A DNA stretch of 64,000 nt from Bin87 sp965116565 (GCA_965116565.1 OZ220699.1:2790001-2854000), one strand, 5' to 3'; counted from the stretch's first letter, positions 34,568 through 45,037 are shown. A program made the numbers and translations. Notes: generated by a model from the letters alone, not told the origin.

Positions 34568-37500
34568 TTATGGCGGAGCTTCGACGGTGACGTCCACGTT
34601 GTCGGATGGGGGGCCGTCCTGGCCGTTGTTGGTGGCCACGACCCGGTAGGCGTAGTCTTGCCCGGAGGTCACGGTGTCGTCCTGGTATGTAGTGGTGTCG
34701 CGGCCGGATACATCGGCGATCTTGGTGTACTGGTCGATGGCTTCGGCGCCGTGGGCGCTCTTGCGGAACACCTTGTAGCCGGTGGCTCGCCCGCTGCCCT
34801 CGCGGTCCCACGTGAGGGTTACGGTTGCGCCGTCGGTGGTAACTGTCAGTCCGCTCACTTTCCCTGGCGGCTGGCGCGGCGTGCGGATGGTAACTCGCGC
34901 CGGCTCACTCTCCCTGTTGCCCGAATAGATTGCGATCAACCGGTACTCATGGGCGCGGTCCCAGGACGTTCCGTTGTCGGTATGTCCGGTGTCGGTGGTG
35001 GAGAATGTTCCGCCAAGTTGCATGAAATCGTTGTAGCTCTTGGCGCGGAACAGTTTGTAGCCGGTGAGTGTGTTCCCGCCGGATGTTGGCGCGTCCCAGG
35101 TGAGGTTGACCGTCTTGCTGTTGCTTGCGTCCAATGTGGCCGTGAAATTCCGTGGCGGGTGCAGCGGGTGCGGCACCGTCGCCTCCACGGCGTCGGAGAG
35201 TCCTCCCTTGTTGAAGTCCCAGTCCTGCGCCTGCACCTTGTATGAGTACGTCTCCCCCGCGGTCACGCGACTGTCACGGAACGTCGTAACGCTGGTGGAC
35301 ATGAAGTCCTTGTGTGCAGTATCCCCAGGACCCTTCCGGTGGACGCGGTACCGCATCGCGTTGTCCACCCCGTCCCAATGCAGCGTGATGCCGTCCGACG
35401 CCGCCTCTGCGCGGAGGTTCCCCGGAGTGCGGACCCCGTCGACGATGGACGTCACCTCGATGCTCACCGTCGCGCTCGGTCCGTCTCCCGCGGAGTTCAC
35501 CCCGACCACGGTGTACTCGTAGGTCGTGCCGACGCTGACACCCGTGTCGGTGTAGTTCCGGGTCCGCGTGTCCAGCAGCGCCAACTCCGTGCCGCCCCGG
35601 CTCACCCGGTATCCGGTCAGGTAGCGGTCCGACACCGCGTTCCAGTTCAACGCAACCTGTGGGCCTTCCTCGACCGTCGCCTTGAAACCGGTGGGAGCCG
35701 GCGGCAACGGCGGCAGGATGACTGCCGAGGCCTCCGCTGAGGACGGGCTGGTTCCGACCGTGTTCGTTGCCTGCACCTGGTAGTGGTAGGTGACGTCCAC
35801 CCGGGCTCCCCGGTCCACGTAGGTGTTGGTGGTTGGCGACGCTATGCGCGAGAACGTGGTCTGGTCCGCCGTGCGCCTGAGCACGTTGTAGCGCGTGGCG
35901 CCGGTGACCGCGTCCCAGTTCAGGGTGATGCGGTCCGTGCCCGCCACCGCCGTCAGGTTGGCCGGCGCTGCCGGCAGGTCGCGGATGGTGACCTCCACGT
36001 AGTGGTTGTCCGCCGCGTCGACGCCGTCAATCGCCACGAGAGTAAACCCGTCCGGACGGAAGAGCAGTGTCTCGTCGCCCTCGCCGTCGTCGGTGTCGGC
36101 AAGGACCTGCAGCGTCGCCGCCGCGCGGCGGGTCAGGGGGTCAAATCGCACGGGCACGTCGGTGTCGCCGGCGGAACGGCCCTTCCAGTCGAAGTCGTCG
36201 CCGCCGGCCGTGCTGTCGCCGTGCATGTTGAGGGCGACGGTAATTGGCACCGCGACCAGTTTGGGGTCCAGCAGGAGGGGAATCTCTATCTCCTGCCCTT
36301 CGCGCGCCGTGTAGGAGGCCACGTAGCGCGTCTGTCCACCCACCGTCTTCTGCACTGCGTTGACCACTTTCACGCTGGTCTCGTCGTCGTCAACGATGGT
36401 TATTGTCTGGCTGTCGTTCACCCGAATCACGGGGCCGGTTCCCCGCAGGCCTCTCAGGTTGTCGTTGCGCGGAGACGGGTTCGTCACGATGTTTATTTGA
36501 CGTGGCTCGGTTTCGACAACACTGTTGTTCCTGATGGTGACCGGCATCCCCACCGTATTGGCGAATGCCGGGAAGGTGACCAGTTCACGGCTCAGGGAGA
36601 CAAAATCATTGGACGGCGGCAGCGGATTGCTGTCAGCATCCTGGACCGACAGCAGCACGTAGGTCTCAACCCCGACAGGCATATCCTTGCCGTTGCTGCG
36701 TTCCAAGGCAATGCTCTGCCGCCCGTCGTCCTCGTCGAACGCCCACGTTTGGTTGACGAATTTAACGTCCGATTCCCGGTGCCGCCAGCCCACGTAGGGC
36801 TCAGAGAACCGCGCCACGTTGATCAGACGGTCCGCCGAGCGCAGCGGGTTCGTGCCGGGGCGGTACTCCAGCGAGAACAGCCCGTAGAACGCAACCTTGC
36901 GGTTGAGGTTGAGCCTCACCTCATCACCGCTCACGCTCACGCTGCTGATGCTGACGTCGTTCACTGCGTCGGAACAGCCGCACGCGGCCGGCGGCTGCGG
37001 GCCCCGGTAGCGCAGGATGAAGTCCGACGTCGCCGGCACCGAGGATGTGTCCAGCGACTGGTTGAACTGCATCCGGACCGTATCGTTGCCGTGAGGGATG
37101 CCCACGAAGTTGGTCAACGGGTCGATTCCGGGCCGGTGCTCCAATGTGTCGCCGTGGTACGGCACCAACTCCGGCGCCAGGTACTCGAACCGGTTCAGTT
37201 CGACCTTGATTACCGCGCTGGGCGAGCCCCAACCACTGTCGGCGCCGGACCTCAGGCGCCCGTCGTTGGCGATGGTCCAGCCGCTCATGCCGCCCCGGTC
37301 CTCGCGGTCCGACGTGGTCCGGCTCACCGGGAACGGGCAGTAATCGTCGCAGCCGAAGATAAGCCAGTACGTCGTGTTCGCCTGCAGCTGGTAGGGGTCC
37401 GTCAGCCGGTATTCGTAGTTGCCCGCGTCCGGAGGGCGGTTCGATGTGAAAGTCGTCAGCAACGCGCCCGGCGAGGTCTGCGTCAGACCCAGTTGCGCGT

Positions 37501-40500
37501 TGATCACCTCGACGTGGTGACTCCACAGCTCCAGGGTCGGCGCGGAGACCGCGGTGGGCTCGGGCCCGTTGCCGTCCCACTGGCGCCGGTTCTGGAAGTT
37601 CGCCACCACCTGGTTGAGGGTGGCGCCCTCGCGCCCGGTGGTGAACTCCACGGCGCGCTGGGTTCCAGTGGGTATCACGTAGCCCACCTGCGGGTTCAAA
37701 TCGCACACGCTGCGCCCGTTGGCGCAGGGCGCCTGACCCAGGTTGCTCACCAGCGTGACCGCGTCAAAGTTGGACTCGATAACGGTGACCTGGAAGGTAT
37801 CGGTGGCCGTTGCACTGCCGACGTCGGTGGCCGTTATGGACACCTGCCCGCTGCCCAGGTGGTCAATGAGGGGCGTCCCGGAGAGTACGTGGCTGGCGGT
37901 GTCGTATTCCAGCCACTGGTCCAGGCCGCCGCCCAGGGTAACCGAGAAGGTCAGGGGATCATCGTCGGGGTCGGTGAAGATCCGGCTCACGTCGATGGAG
38001 AAGAGTTTCCCCACGTCCGCGGTCCGGTCGCCGACGGGGTTGGACACCACCGGCGCGTTGTTGGGCCGGTCGTCGTCGGTGACGGTCAGCATGATGTCGG
38101 CGGGGCCCAGGATGCCGTAGCTGTTGGCGGCGGACCCGCTGATGGCCACCTGGCGCGAGCCGTCGGTGTTGGTGTTATCCACTCCGGTGAGCACCACGCT
38201 GCCGCTGCTGGCGGTCTGGCCGGCCGCGATGGTCAGGGTGGTCCCGGCCTGGGTCACGTCGGCGGAGGACTCGGACACGGTGATGGTGGTCTCGTGGGTG
38301 GACTCCATGTCCAGGGTGGCGGTCACCGTGGCCGTGCCGCCGTTCTCCGAGATGGCGGTGGGCGAGACGGCCAGCGTCACCGTGGGCAGCAGGCTGTAGG
38401 CGAACAGCTTGTCGTTGGTGCCGCTTTCTGCCACCCACAAGGTTGTGCCGTCGGAGAATATACCCCTCGGGCGGCTGTTGCCGCTGTGCAGCGCGAACTC
38501 CTTGTCCGTGTCCCGGGTCCCGCTGGACAGAGTGTAGGCGAAGAGCTTGTCAGCCGTGTCGTCTGTTACCCACAAGGTCTCGCCGTCCGCCCAGAGGCTA
38601 TAGGGGTCAAAATTGCCGGAGTCAAGGTCAAATTCCTTACCCGTTTCCCGTTGGCCGTGGCCGGTCCCGCCGGGGTGCATCTTGTAGGCGAAGACTTTGT
38701 CGGGGTTGTCGTTAGCCACCCAGATGGTCACGCCGTCGGACCAGAGGCCAAAGGCGTCGCCGTTGTCGGAGTGCAGGGTGATGTCCTTGCCGGGTTCCCG
38801 GCTGCCGTGGTCCGTTTCCCCCGGGTTCATCCGGTAGGCGAAGAGTTTGTCGGCGTCGCTATCGGCCACCCAGATGGTGACGCCGTCGGACCAGATGTCG
38901 TTGGGATTGAAGTTGTCGGCGTCCAGGTCAAACTCCTTGGCGGTGTCCCGGTCGCCGTGGTCGCCCTCGCCCGGGTTCACCTTGTAGGCGTACAGCTTTT
39001 CGTCGATGTTGTCCACCACCCACATGGTGGTCCCGTCGGACCAGATGCCCCAGGGCCGGTTATTCGTCGCCGCATCCAGTCCGTTGAAGTCCAGGGCGCT
39101 GTTGCGCACCATGTCCTGCACCGGCACGGTCTCGTCGTCCCGCACCACCAGTCGGACGTCCGTCGGCTGGGTCACGCCGGCGGTGTTGACGGCCGTGCCG
39201 CTGACCGCGACGAACCGGTTGCCGGTGAAGACGTCGTCGTCCACGCCGGTGAGGGTCACGGTGTCGGTGGTGGCGGTCTGGCCGGCCGCGATGGTCAGGG
39301 TGGCGCTTCCGCTCAGGGTTACGGCGTCGGAGTCTTCGGACACGGTGATGGTGGTCTCGTGGGTGGACTCCATGTCCAGGGTGGCGGTCACGGTGGCCGT
39401 GCCGCCGTTCTCGGAGACGGCCCGGTTCGACAGTTCCAGAGTCGCCGTGGGCGGCCGGCTGTAGGCGAAAATCTTGGGAGTTGAGGTATTCGCCACCCAC
39501 AGGGCCGTGCCGTCTGAGAACAGGGCGGTTGGGTTGGCGTTGTTGCTGTGCAGGACGAGGTCCCTGGCCGCCATTCGGCTTCCATCGGACAGATCGTAGG
39601 CGAAGAGTTTGAGTGCTGCGCCGCTCACAACCCAGATGGTCTCGCCATCCGACCAGATGCCCGTGGGTTGGGTGTTGTCGGCGTGGAGGTCGAACTCCTT
39701 GGCCGAGACCCGTTGGCCATGGTCGGACTGACCAGGATTCATTCGGTAGGCGTAGATATGGGCATCGTGCCGGTCGAGGACCCAAATGGTCACGCCGTCC
39801 GACCAGATTGCGTAGGGGTTGGCGTTGTTGGAGTGCAGACTGAACTCTTTACCCGCCTCCCGGTCGCCGTGGCCTGAACCATCGGGGTTCATCCTATAGG
39901 CGAAGAGTTTGTTTTCGGAATTATCTACCGTCCATATGGTGGAGCCGTCGGACCAGATGCCATAGGCCAGGGTATTGTCGGAGTGGAGGTCAAACTCCTT
40001 GGCGGTGTCCCGGTTGCCGTGGTCGGCCTCTCCATGGTTCATCCGGTAGGCGTACAGTTTGTCGTCGATGGGGTCGGAAACCCACATGGTGGTCCCGTCG
40101 GACCAGGTGCCCCAAGGGCTGGCGTTCGTGGCCGCATCCAGACCGGTGAAGTCCAGGGCGCTGTTGGGCACCATGTTATGAACCGGCACTGTCTCGTCGT
40201 CCCGCACCACCAGTCGGACGTCCGTCGGCTGGGTCACGCCGTCGGTGTTGACGGCCGTGCCGCTGATGGCGGCGAACCGGTTGCCGGTGAAGACGTCGTC
40301 GTCCACGCCGGTGAGGGTCACGGTGTCCGTGGTGGTGGTGGAGTTGGCCGCGATGGTCAGGGTGGCGCTTCCGGTCAGGTTCACGGCGTCGGAGTCTTCG
40401 GACACGGTTATGGTGGTGGCCTGGCTGGACTCCTTGTCCAGGGTGGCGGTGACGGTGGCCGTGCCGCCGTTCTCGGAGACGGCCCGGTCCGACAGTTCCA

Positions 40501-43105
40501 GAGTCGCCGTGGGCGGCCGGCTGTAGGCGAACAGTTTGTCTGCCGTGCTATCCGCCACCCACAGGGTCGTGCCGTCGGCAAATACGCCGGTTGACTGGCC
40601 GTTATCGCCGTGCAGGGCGATGTCCTTGCCGGCGGCCCGGCTTCTGCCGGACAGAGTGTAGGCGAAGACTTTGTCGTCGCCGGTGTCGCCCACCCAGATT
40701 GTAGTACCGTCGGACCAGACGCCAGAAGGGGAGTCGTTGTTCGGGTCCAGGGCAAATTCCTTGCCCGACTCCCGGTCGCCGTGGCCGGACTCCCCGGGGG
40801 CCATCCGGTAGGCGTAGAGCCTGGTGACGCTTCTATCGGCCACCCAGATAGTGACGCCGTCGGACCAAACGCCTGCGGGGTTGATGTTGCTGGCGTCCAG
40901 GTCAAATTCCTTGTCCGACTCCCGGTTGCCGTGGCCGGACTCCCCCGGGGCCATCCGGTAGGCGAAGACATTGTCGCCGCCGCTATCGACCACCCAGATG
41001 GTGACGCCGTCGGACCAGATGCCTCTGGGGCTGCCGTTGTCGGCGTCCAGGTCGAACTCCTTGGCGGTTTCCCGGGCGCCGTGGTCGGCCTGGCCCGGGT
41101 TCGTCTTGTAGGCATACAACTTGTCGTCGATGCTATCGGTTACCCACATGGTCGTCCCGTCGGACCAGACGCCATAAGGGTTGTTGTTCGTGGCCGTATC
41201 CAGCCCGCTAAAGTCCAGGGCGCTGTCGCGCTCCACGTCCTCCAGCGGCACGGTCTCGTCGTCCCGCACCACCAGTCGGACGTCCGCCGGCTGGGTCACA
41301 CCGTCGGTGTTGACGGCCGTGCCGCTGATGGCGGCGAACCGGTTGCCGGTGAAGACGTCGTCGTCCACGCCCCTGACGATCACCGAACCGGAGATGTTGG
41401 AGTTGGCGGCGATGGTCAGGGTGGTCCCGGCCAGCGTCACGGCGTCGGAACTCTCCGACACGGTGATGGTGGTGGCCTGGCTGGACTCCTTGTCCAGGGT
41501 GGCGGTGACGGTGGCCGTGCCGCCGTTCTCGGAGACGGCGCGGTCTGACAGCACCAGGGTGACCTCGGGGTCGAGCAGGTCCTCCACGTCGTAGCGGTGG
41601 AGTGGCGCGTACTCGTTGTCGGTCTCGATCACGTGGATGTACTTGCCGCCAAACCAGGCCCCGCCGGGGTCATTGTTGAAGCGGTGCAGCTTGAACTCCT
41701 TGTCGGGGCGGCGTTCGCCCTTCTGGGACCCGGTGAGCCGGTAGGCGTACATGAGCAGGTCGTCGTCATCGGTCACCCACAGGGTGGAGCCGTCGGAGGC
41801 TATGCCGGTCGGGTCGTCATTGTCGGCATGAAGGTCGAACCCCTCCCCTGCAACGCGCAGGCTGGTGCTGCGATTGTAGGCGTAGACATGGTCGTCATCC
41901 ACGTCCAGCACGAAGAACCGGTCGTCGGTGCCCCAGATGTCCAGGGGGTTTTCGTTGGCGCTGTCCAGAGTCAGGCTCGACGCGGACACGTAGGACCCGT
42001 CGGAGACCTTGTAGGCGTAGAGCGTCCTGGAACCCGCCTGTATCACCCAGATGTGGGTCCCGTCGGTCCAGAGGCCCCGGACGGCATTGTTGTCGGTATG
42101 GGTCTCGAAGGTTTCACCGCTCTCGTAGGAATTGTCCGAGCGGTCAAAAACCTGGACCGTGTCCGGGTCGTGGAAGTTGCTCAGGAAAAAGCGGTCGCCG
42201 GTGCCGGCAACGCCCCGGACGTCTTCTTCGTTCACGTCCGAGTGCAGGTGCAGATATTGATTCGCGCGGTCGACGTCGTAGGCAAACACCTTGTCCATTC
42301 CATGATCGGATACCCACAGTGTGGACCCGTCGCCCCAGAAACCCCGTGGGAGTGTATTGTCGGAGTGCAGGGCGAACTCCTTGCCGGTCTGGGCCGTTCC
42401 GTCGGACAAATCGTAGGCGTACACGTGCAGGTCAACCCAGTCCAATACCCACATGGTCGTCCTGTCCGACCAGATGGCGCTGGGGTCGTCGTTGTTGCCC
42501 AGCAGGTCGATGTCCTTCCCGGAATCACGGTTGCCGTTGGACAGGGTGTAGGCATACAGTTTGTCGTCATCCTGGTCGGCGACCCACACTGTAGTGCCGT
42601 TGGACCAGATACCCCTCCCATCCGCGTTGCTGGAGTCGAGGGTGAACTCCCTGGATGTCACCCGGTCGCCGTGATTGTTGGAGTTGTCCTCATCTAACCG
42701 GTAGACGTACACCTGGCGGTCGTCGTCGTCCAGCACGTAGAGGTGCCCCTGGTGGTTCCACACGCCCCAGGGGTCTTGGTTGCTGCTGTGCAGGTCGAAG
42801 TCCAATGAGGAACTGTGGTCGCCGTGGGTACTCAGGTCGGACGGGGATTTGCGGTAGGCGTACATTTTGTCGCCGGTGCGGTCCGCCGCGTATAGGTGAC
42901 CGCCTTCGGCCGCTATGCCGCCCGCGTTGGCATTGTTGTTGTGCAGGTCGAATTCGAGGTCCGTGATGCGCTCGCCAAGGGTGAAGGCGCGGACGGTGTC
43001 TGTGCCGCCGGAAATGAAGATGGCGACCGCCGCCGCCAATACGGCTAACAGCGCCACGCTGCGGCGTGCGGAGGCCACAATTCTGATTGCATGGTTCAGC
43101 GGCAT
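34568..43105 (-). CDS. giant secreted repeat protein (2845 aa): propeller-like, Calx-beta and FN3 domains
   Basis: Signal peptide about 1-38. Blocks of a ~50-residue repeat (GIWSDGxTIWVxDxxxDKLYAY) form beta-propeller-like units at about 40-505, 627-865, 980-1215 and 1335-1568, separated by four Calx-beta domains (LSDRAVSENGGTATVTATLD). Then a dystroglycan/cadherin-like domain (APVVSNPVGD, about 1682), an anchor-type beta domain, a SwmB-like domain, a Calx-beta-like region and five FN3 domains (about 2378-2845). Probably extracellular, binding or structural; no enzyme motif seen. The current stop seems to be a late nonsense change, since the C-terminal module and a PPC domain lie stranded downstream. 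The start has no strong ribosome site. Confidence 0.88.
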   Translation of the reverse strand: MPLNHAIRIVASARRSVALLAVLAAAVAIFISGGTDTVRAFTLGERITDLEFDLHNNNANAGGIAAEGGHLYAADRTGDKMYAYRKSPSDLSTHGDHSSSLDFDLHSSNQDPWGVWNHQGHLYVLDDDDRQVYVYRLDEDNSNNHGDRVTSREFTLDSSNADGRGIWSNGTTVWVADQDDDKLYAYTLSNGNRDSGKDIDLLGNNDDPSAIWSDRTTMWVLDWVDLHVYAYDLSDGTAQTGKEFALHSDNTLPRGFWGDGSTLWVSDHGMDKVFAYDVDRANQYLHLHSDVNEEDVRGVAGTGDRFFLSNFHDPDTVQVFDRSDNSYESGETFETHTDNNAVRGLWTDGTHIWVIQAGSRTLYAYKVSDGSYVSASSLTLDSANENPLDIWGTDDRFFVLDVDDDHVYAYNRSTSLRVAGEGFDLHADNDDPTGIASDGSTLWVTDDDDLLMYAYRLTGSQKGERRPDKEFKLHRFNNDPGGAWFGGKYIHVIETDNEYAPLHRYDVEDLLDPEVTLVLSDRAVSENGGTATVTATLDKESSQATTITVSESSDAVTLAGTTLTIAANSNISGSVIVRGVDDDVFTGNRFAAISGTAVNTDGVTQPADVRLVVRDDETVPLEDVERDSALDFSGLDTATNNNPYGVWSDGTTMWVTDSIDDKLYAYKTNPGQADHGARETAKEFDLDADNGSPRGIWSDGVTIWVVDSGGDNVFAYRMAPGESGHGNRESDKEFDLDASNINPAGVWSDGVTIWVADRSVTRLYAYRMAPGESGHGDRESGKEFALDPNNDSPSGVWSDGTTIWVGDTGDDKVFAYTLSGRSRAAGKDIALHGDNGQSTGVFADGTTLWVADSTADKLFAYSRPPTATLELSDRAVSENGGTATVTATLDKESSQATTITVSEDSDAVNLTGSATLTIAANSTTTTDTVTLTGVDDDVFTGNRFAAISGTAVNTDGVTQPTDVRLVVRDDETVPVHNMVPNSALDFTGLDAATNASPWGTWSDGTTMWVSDPIDDKLYAYRMNHGEADHGNRDTAKEFDLHSDNTLAYGIWSDGSTIWTVDNSENKLFAYRMNPDGSGHGDREAGKEFSLHSNNANPYAIWSDGVTIWVLDRHDAHIYAYRMNPGQSDHGQRVSAKEFDLHADNTQPTGIWSDGETIWVVSGAALKLFAYDLSDGSRMAARDLVLHSNNANPTALFSDGTALWVANTSTPKIFAYSRPPTATLELSNRAVSENGGTATVTATLDMESTHETTITVSEDSDAVTLSGSATLTIAAGQTATTDTVTLTGVDDDVFTGNRFVAVSGTAVNTAGVTQPTDVRLVVRDDETVPVQDMVRNSALDFNGLDAATNNRPWGIWSDGTTMWVVDNIDEKLYAYKVNPGEGDHGDRDTAKEFDLDADNFNPNDIWSDGVTIWVADSDADKLFAYRMNPGETDHGSREPGKDITLHSDNGDAFGLWSDGVTIWVANDNPDKVFAYKMHPGGTGHGQRETGKEFDLDSGNFDPYSLWADGETLWVTDDTADKLFAYTLSSGTRDTDKEFALHSGNSRPRGIFSDGTTLWVAESGTNDKLFAYSLLPTVTLAVSPTAISENGGTATVTATLDMESTHETTITVSESSADVTQAGTTLTIAAGQTASSGSVVLTGVDNTNTDGSRQVAISGSAANSYGILGPADIMLTVTDDDRPNNAPVVSNPVGDRTADVGKLFSIDVSRIFTDPDDDPLTFSVTLGGGLDQWLEYDTASHVLSGTPLIDHLGSGQVSITATDVGSATATDTFQVTVIESNFDAVTLVSNLGQAPCANGRSVCDLNPQVGYVIPTGTQRAVEFTTGREGATLNQVVANFQNRRQWDGNGPEPTAVSAPTLELWSHHVEVINAQLGLTQTSPGALLTTFTSNRPPDAGNYEYRLTDPYQLQANTTYWLIFGCDDYCPFPVSRTTSDREDRGGMSGWTIANDGRLRSGADSGWGSPSAVIKVELNRFEYLAPELVPYHGDTLEHRPGIDPLTNFVGIPHGNDTVRMQFNQSLDTSSVPATSDFILRYRGPQPPAACGCSDAVNDVSISSVSVSGDEVRLNLNRKVAFYGLFSLEYRPGTNPLRSADRLINVARFSEPYVGWRHRESDVKFVNQTWAFDEDDGRQSIALERSNGKDMPVGVETYVLLSVQDADSNPLPPSNDFVSLSRELVTFPAFANTVGMPVTIRNNSVVETEPRQINIVTNPSPRNDNLRGLRGTGPVIRVNDSQTITIVDDDETSVKVVNAVQKTVGGQTRYVASYTAREGQEIEIPLLLDPKLVAVPITVALNMHGDSTAGGDDFDWKGRSAGDTDVPVRFDPLTRRAAATLQVLADTDDGEGDETLLFRPDGFTLVAIDGVDAADNHYVEVTIRDLPAAPANLTAVAGTDRITLNWDAVTGATRYNVLRRTADQTTFSRIASPTTNTYVDRGARVDVTYHYQVQATNTVGTSPSSAEASAVILPPLPPAPTGFKATVEEGPQVALNWNAVSDRYLTGYRVSRGGTELALLDTRTRNYTDTGVSVGTTYEYTVVGVNSAGDGPSATVSIEVTSIVDGVRTPGNLRAEAASDGITLHWDGVDNAMRYRVHRKGPGDTAHKDFMSTSVTTFRDSRVTAGETYSYKVQAQDWDFNKGGLSDAVEATVPHPLHPPRNFTATLDASNSKTVNLTWDAPTSGGNTLTGYKLFRAKSYNDFMQLGGTFSTTDTGHTDNGTSWDRAHEYRLIAIYSGNRESEPARVTIRTPRQPPGKVSGLTVTTDGATVTLTWDREGSGRATGYKVFRKSAHGAEAIDQYTKIADVSGRDTTTYQDDTVTSGQDYAYRVVATNNGQDGPPSDNVDVTVEAPP
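39115..41560. repeat. three near-identical ~330-bp Calx-beta repeats
   Basis: Segments at about 39115-39450, 40190-40525 and 41245-41560 carry almost the same DNA sequence, for example the shared block around GTCTCGTCGTCCCGCACC. Each encodes one Calx-beta domain plus linker. Their similarity at DNA level implies recent duplication or ongoing gene conversion. Confidence 0.85.
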
Positions 43106-43730
43106 TTCCAGTTCTCCAGTTTCTATGTTCGTTCCCGATTTTCAGCAGCTCAGCCGCTCTCGCTCAGGAGGTCAATTCGCGTTGTTCTGTTGCGGTGCGG
43201 CGGACGTGGTTATGATTTCCGCCGCGGGCCTGCCGTCCGGTGTGCAGGGGCCAACGCCGATGGTCAGCTGGCCACTGCCACCGTGAGTTGACCTTCACGG
43301 TCCCGGCCTTGGCTCCGCCCGGGTACCTGCCGTGGAGGTCGCCGTAAAGCGAGCAACGGCTGCGATGATTGCCGGCGCTCATCTGGGCATTGCTCCCGTG
43401 TTGTAGCTGTCAAACGCATGTTTACAGGTCGGTTTTGCCGCCTCGTCGCCGTCGGGGTTCGAAAGCGTCGGCGTGTCTTTGTGGAACGCCGATGCCGGTT
43501 TTCGAGGTCTTCCCCGAGGGCTTTTCGTGGTGTTCAGGCTGGTCGCTGTTCATCCGCATGTGTTTGGTGTAACTGCCGTGGCGCAGTTGTCGAAATAGGA
43601 TGGTGCTTTTATGTAATTATAGTGGTTCGGGCGGCTGAGGTGTTTGGCGAGGTTGCGGCAAAACGGGCCACGCTGGGATGGCCCGTTTTGCCTGGTACTC
43701 CTCTCGGCTGGGGTGGACCCGATGGCGTTG
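43106..43730. other. gap with small degenerate adhesin traces
   Basis: Upstream region of the 2845-aa gene. At about 43300-43370 the minus strand reads SLYGDLHGRYPGG, reminiscent of the APYSLYGD part of the C-terminal module, but no frame is preserved. Otherwise no gene is visible. Confidence 0.35.
43657..43692 (-). terminator. 14-bp perfect hairpin, bidirectional terminator
   Basis: GGCAAAACGGGCCA pairs fully with TGGCCCGTTTTGCC around an 8-nt loop. It lies 39 bp after the stop of the FN3 remnant at 43731, with A/T-rich arms that supply a short U-run on both strands. Confidence 0.75.
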
Positions 43731-44418
43731 CTACCAGGTGGACACGGGCAGCTCGGGCGAGAACGGTCCCAGTGCTGGGGTGAGCTGGCGGTATGGCGTC
43801 ACTGTGTAAACGTAGATTTTGTCTGGCTCTGCGATGTGGTCGATCAGTCTGGTCTGCTTGGTCAGCAGGTTGAGGATGTGGCTCGATGACGAGCCGATTG
43901 GTCGGCTGTCGGAGGCTTCCTTGCGGAATACGCGGTATCCGATCACCCGCTCGGTGTGTCGCTCAGGTGCGCGCCACGTGAGCTTGGGGGTGGTGCCGTC
44001 TTCCAAGATGACGTTGAACCGCTGGACCATCGCCGGGTGAACCGTGGGTTCGTCGGGGATGGTCATGCTGGCGACGCTGTCGTCGGCTGCCGGTCCGGCG
44101 ATGCGGACGTGGTTGCGGGCTCTGACGCGGTATTCGTAGGTTGTGCCGAAGGGTTGCGTCAGCACCAGTTTGTTGTTGGTGCGTCCGTTGGCGGATGCGA
44201 CCTGGGTGTAGTCCTGTTCACCGGTCTTGGCCTCGATTACGAAGATGTTGGGATTCACTCCGTCGGGGAGGTCCCAGTGGACGCGTACTCCTCTGCTGCC
44301 CTCGCGGTTGACGCGCACGTTGTGTACTGCCGCTGGAGTGGTGATCACCACGTGTTGGGTGGCGGACCAGTTGCCGGGGCCGTCGTCGTCGACGGAGCGG
44401 ATAGCAGAACCGGAGTTC
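43731..44418 (-). pseudogene. C-terminal remnant of an FN3-repeat paralogue
   Basis: The frame starts abruptly after a TAG in a palindrome at about 44419 and reads DDDGPGNWSATQHVVITTPAAVHNVRVN, VRVHWDLPDG, TPKLTWRAPERH, GYRVFRKEASDSRPI and TPALGPFSPELPVSTW. It aligns throughout with the last ~215 residues of the 1165-aa protein at 56646-60143 (AQPADVHNVRANTEG; LTWNAPERH; TPALGTTSPPLTVRTW). There is no signal peptide, so it is most likely a truncated, non-exported copy. Confidence 0.8.
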
Positions 44419-44424
44419 TGCTAT
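44401..44424. repeat. perfect 10-bp inverted repeat at a truncation point
   Basis: ATAGCAGAAC and GTTCTGCTAT around CGGA. It coincides with the abrupt 5' end of the FN3 remnant, so it may be an element end or recombination site. Confidence 0.55.
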
Positions 44425-44505
44425 GTTCCAAAGTAAAGGAAGCTTGGAAATCTCGCCGAAATGACGTGATTTGTTGGTGTGGTTGCGGGCTTGCCAACGT
44501 TGATA

Positions 44506-44534
44506 TAAAAAGCCGAGCCCGTCAGGGCTCGGCT
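44506..44534 (-). terminator. rho-independent terminator
   Basis: A perfect 10-bp stem AGCCGAGCCC/GGGCTCGGCT with loop GTCA, followed on the minus strand by TTTTTATA. It lies about 100 bp after the DUF2283-like gene. Confidence 0.88.
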
Positions 44535-44637
44535 ATGTGCGGTTTGGCGGTTCGGGCGGTTTTCAGGAGTTCACTGGCCCGCGTACTTTACTGAGGGTAC
44601 CCGCTGTTGCGGGTTGAATTGGGCGTGTGTCACGTAG

Positions 44638-44892
44638 TCACGCCGCTGGTGTGATTTGGATGCCCGACTCTCGGAGCAGGGAGAACGCCCGTTGGGTCTC
44701 CTGGTCGGTCAGACCGGGGATTTGGCGTTGGTCCACGCCGTCGCTAACGTAGAGGAACATGATGGACATGGGCGCATTGTCGGCGTCGACGTCAACGAAG
44801 GTTGCGTTGTCCACCTCGTTGGTGTGGTGGGGTTTGCCCGGTCGGATGCCGATGGAGGCTGCGTCCGAATCGGGGTATAACTCGATTTCCAT
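44638..44892 (-). CDS. DUF2283-like small protein (84 aa)
   Basis: The ATG has AGAGG eight bases upstream. The first half is strand-rich and acidic (MEIELYPDSDAASIGI, then NATFVDVDADNAPMSIMFLYVSDGVD), the DUF2283 pattern of short beta strands around a vDvD segment, followed by a C-terminal helix (DQETQRAFSLLRESGI). DUF2283 proteins often pair with DUF4258 proteins in toxin-antitoxin-like loci. No partner is seen here, unlike the pair at 61328-61892. It has its own strong terminator. Confidence 0.65.
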   Translation of the reverse strand: MEIELYPDSDAASIGIRPGKPHHTNEVDNATFVDVDADNAPMSIMFLYVSDGVDQRQIPGLTDQETQRAFSLLRESGIQITPAA

Positions 44893-45007
44893 GGGTCACC
44901 TCTTGTAGTGACTAAAATTGGCACTACACATTTGTTGTGAAGCCGTGGACGCAGGGCGACCCGAGAGGACAACGCGACGACTGATGCTGACTGGCAACGG
45001 GTGTTTC

Positions 45008-45037
45008 GAAAGCGCCGCATAACCTCGCGGCGCTTTC
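45008..45037. terminator. 11-bp hairpin upstream of the DUF2283-like gene
   Basis: GAAAGCGCCGC pairs with GCGGCGCTTTC around an 8-nt loop; CATTTTAA follows on the plus strand. It may terminate plus-strand transcription. The 590 bp from here to 45631 hold no supported gene. Confidence 0.55.

Noticed and set aside
35783..39484. 1233-codon plus-strand frame opposite the 2845-aa gene
   Set aside because: Mirrors the repeat structure of the opposite gene; its own periodicity is a by-product, with no signal or domain.
39115..41560. CRISPR-like regular spacing of repeats
   Set aside because: The repeats are in-frame coding repeats of Calx-beta and propeller units, far too long and without unique spacers.
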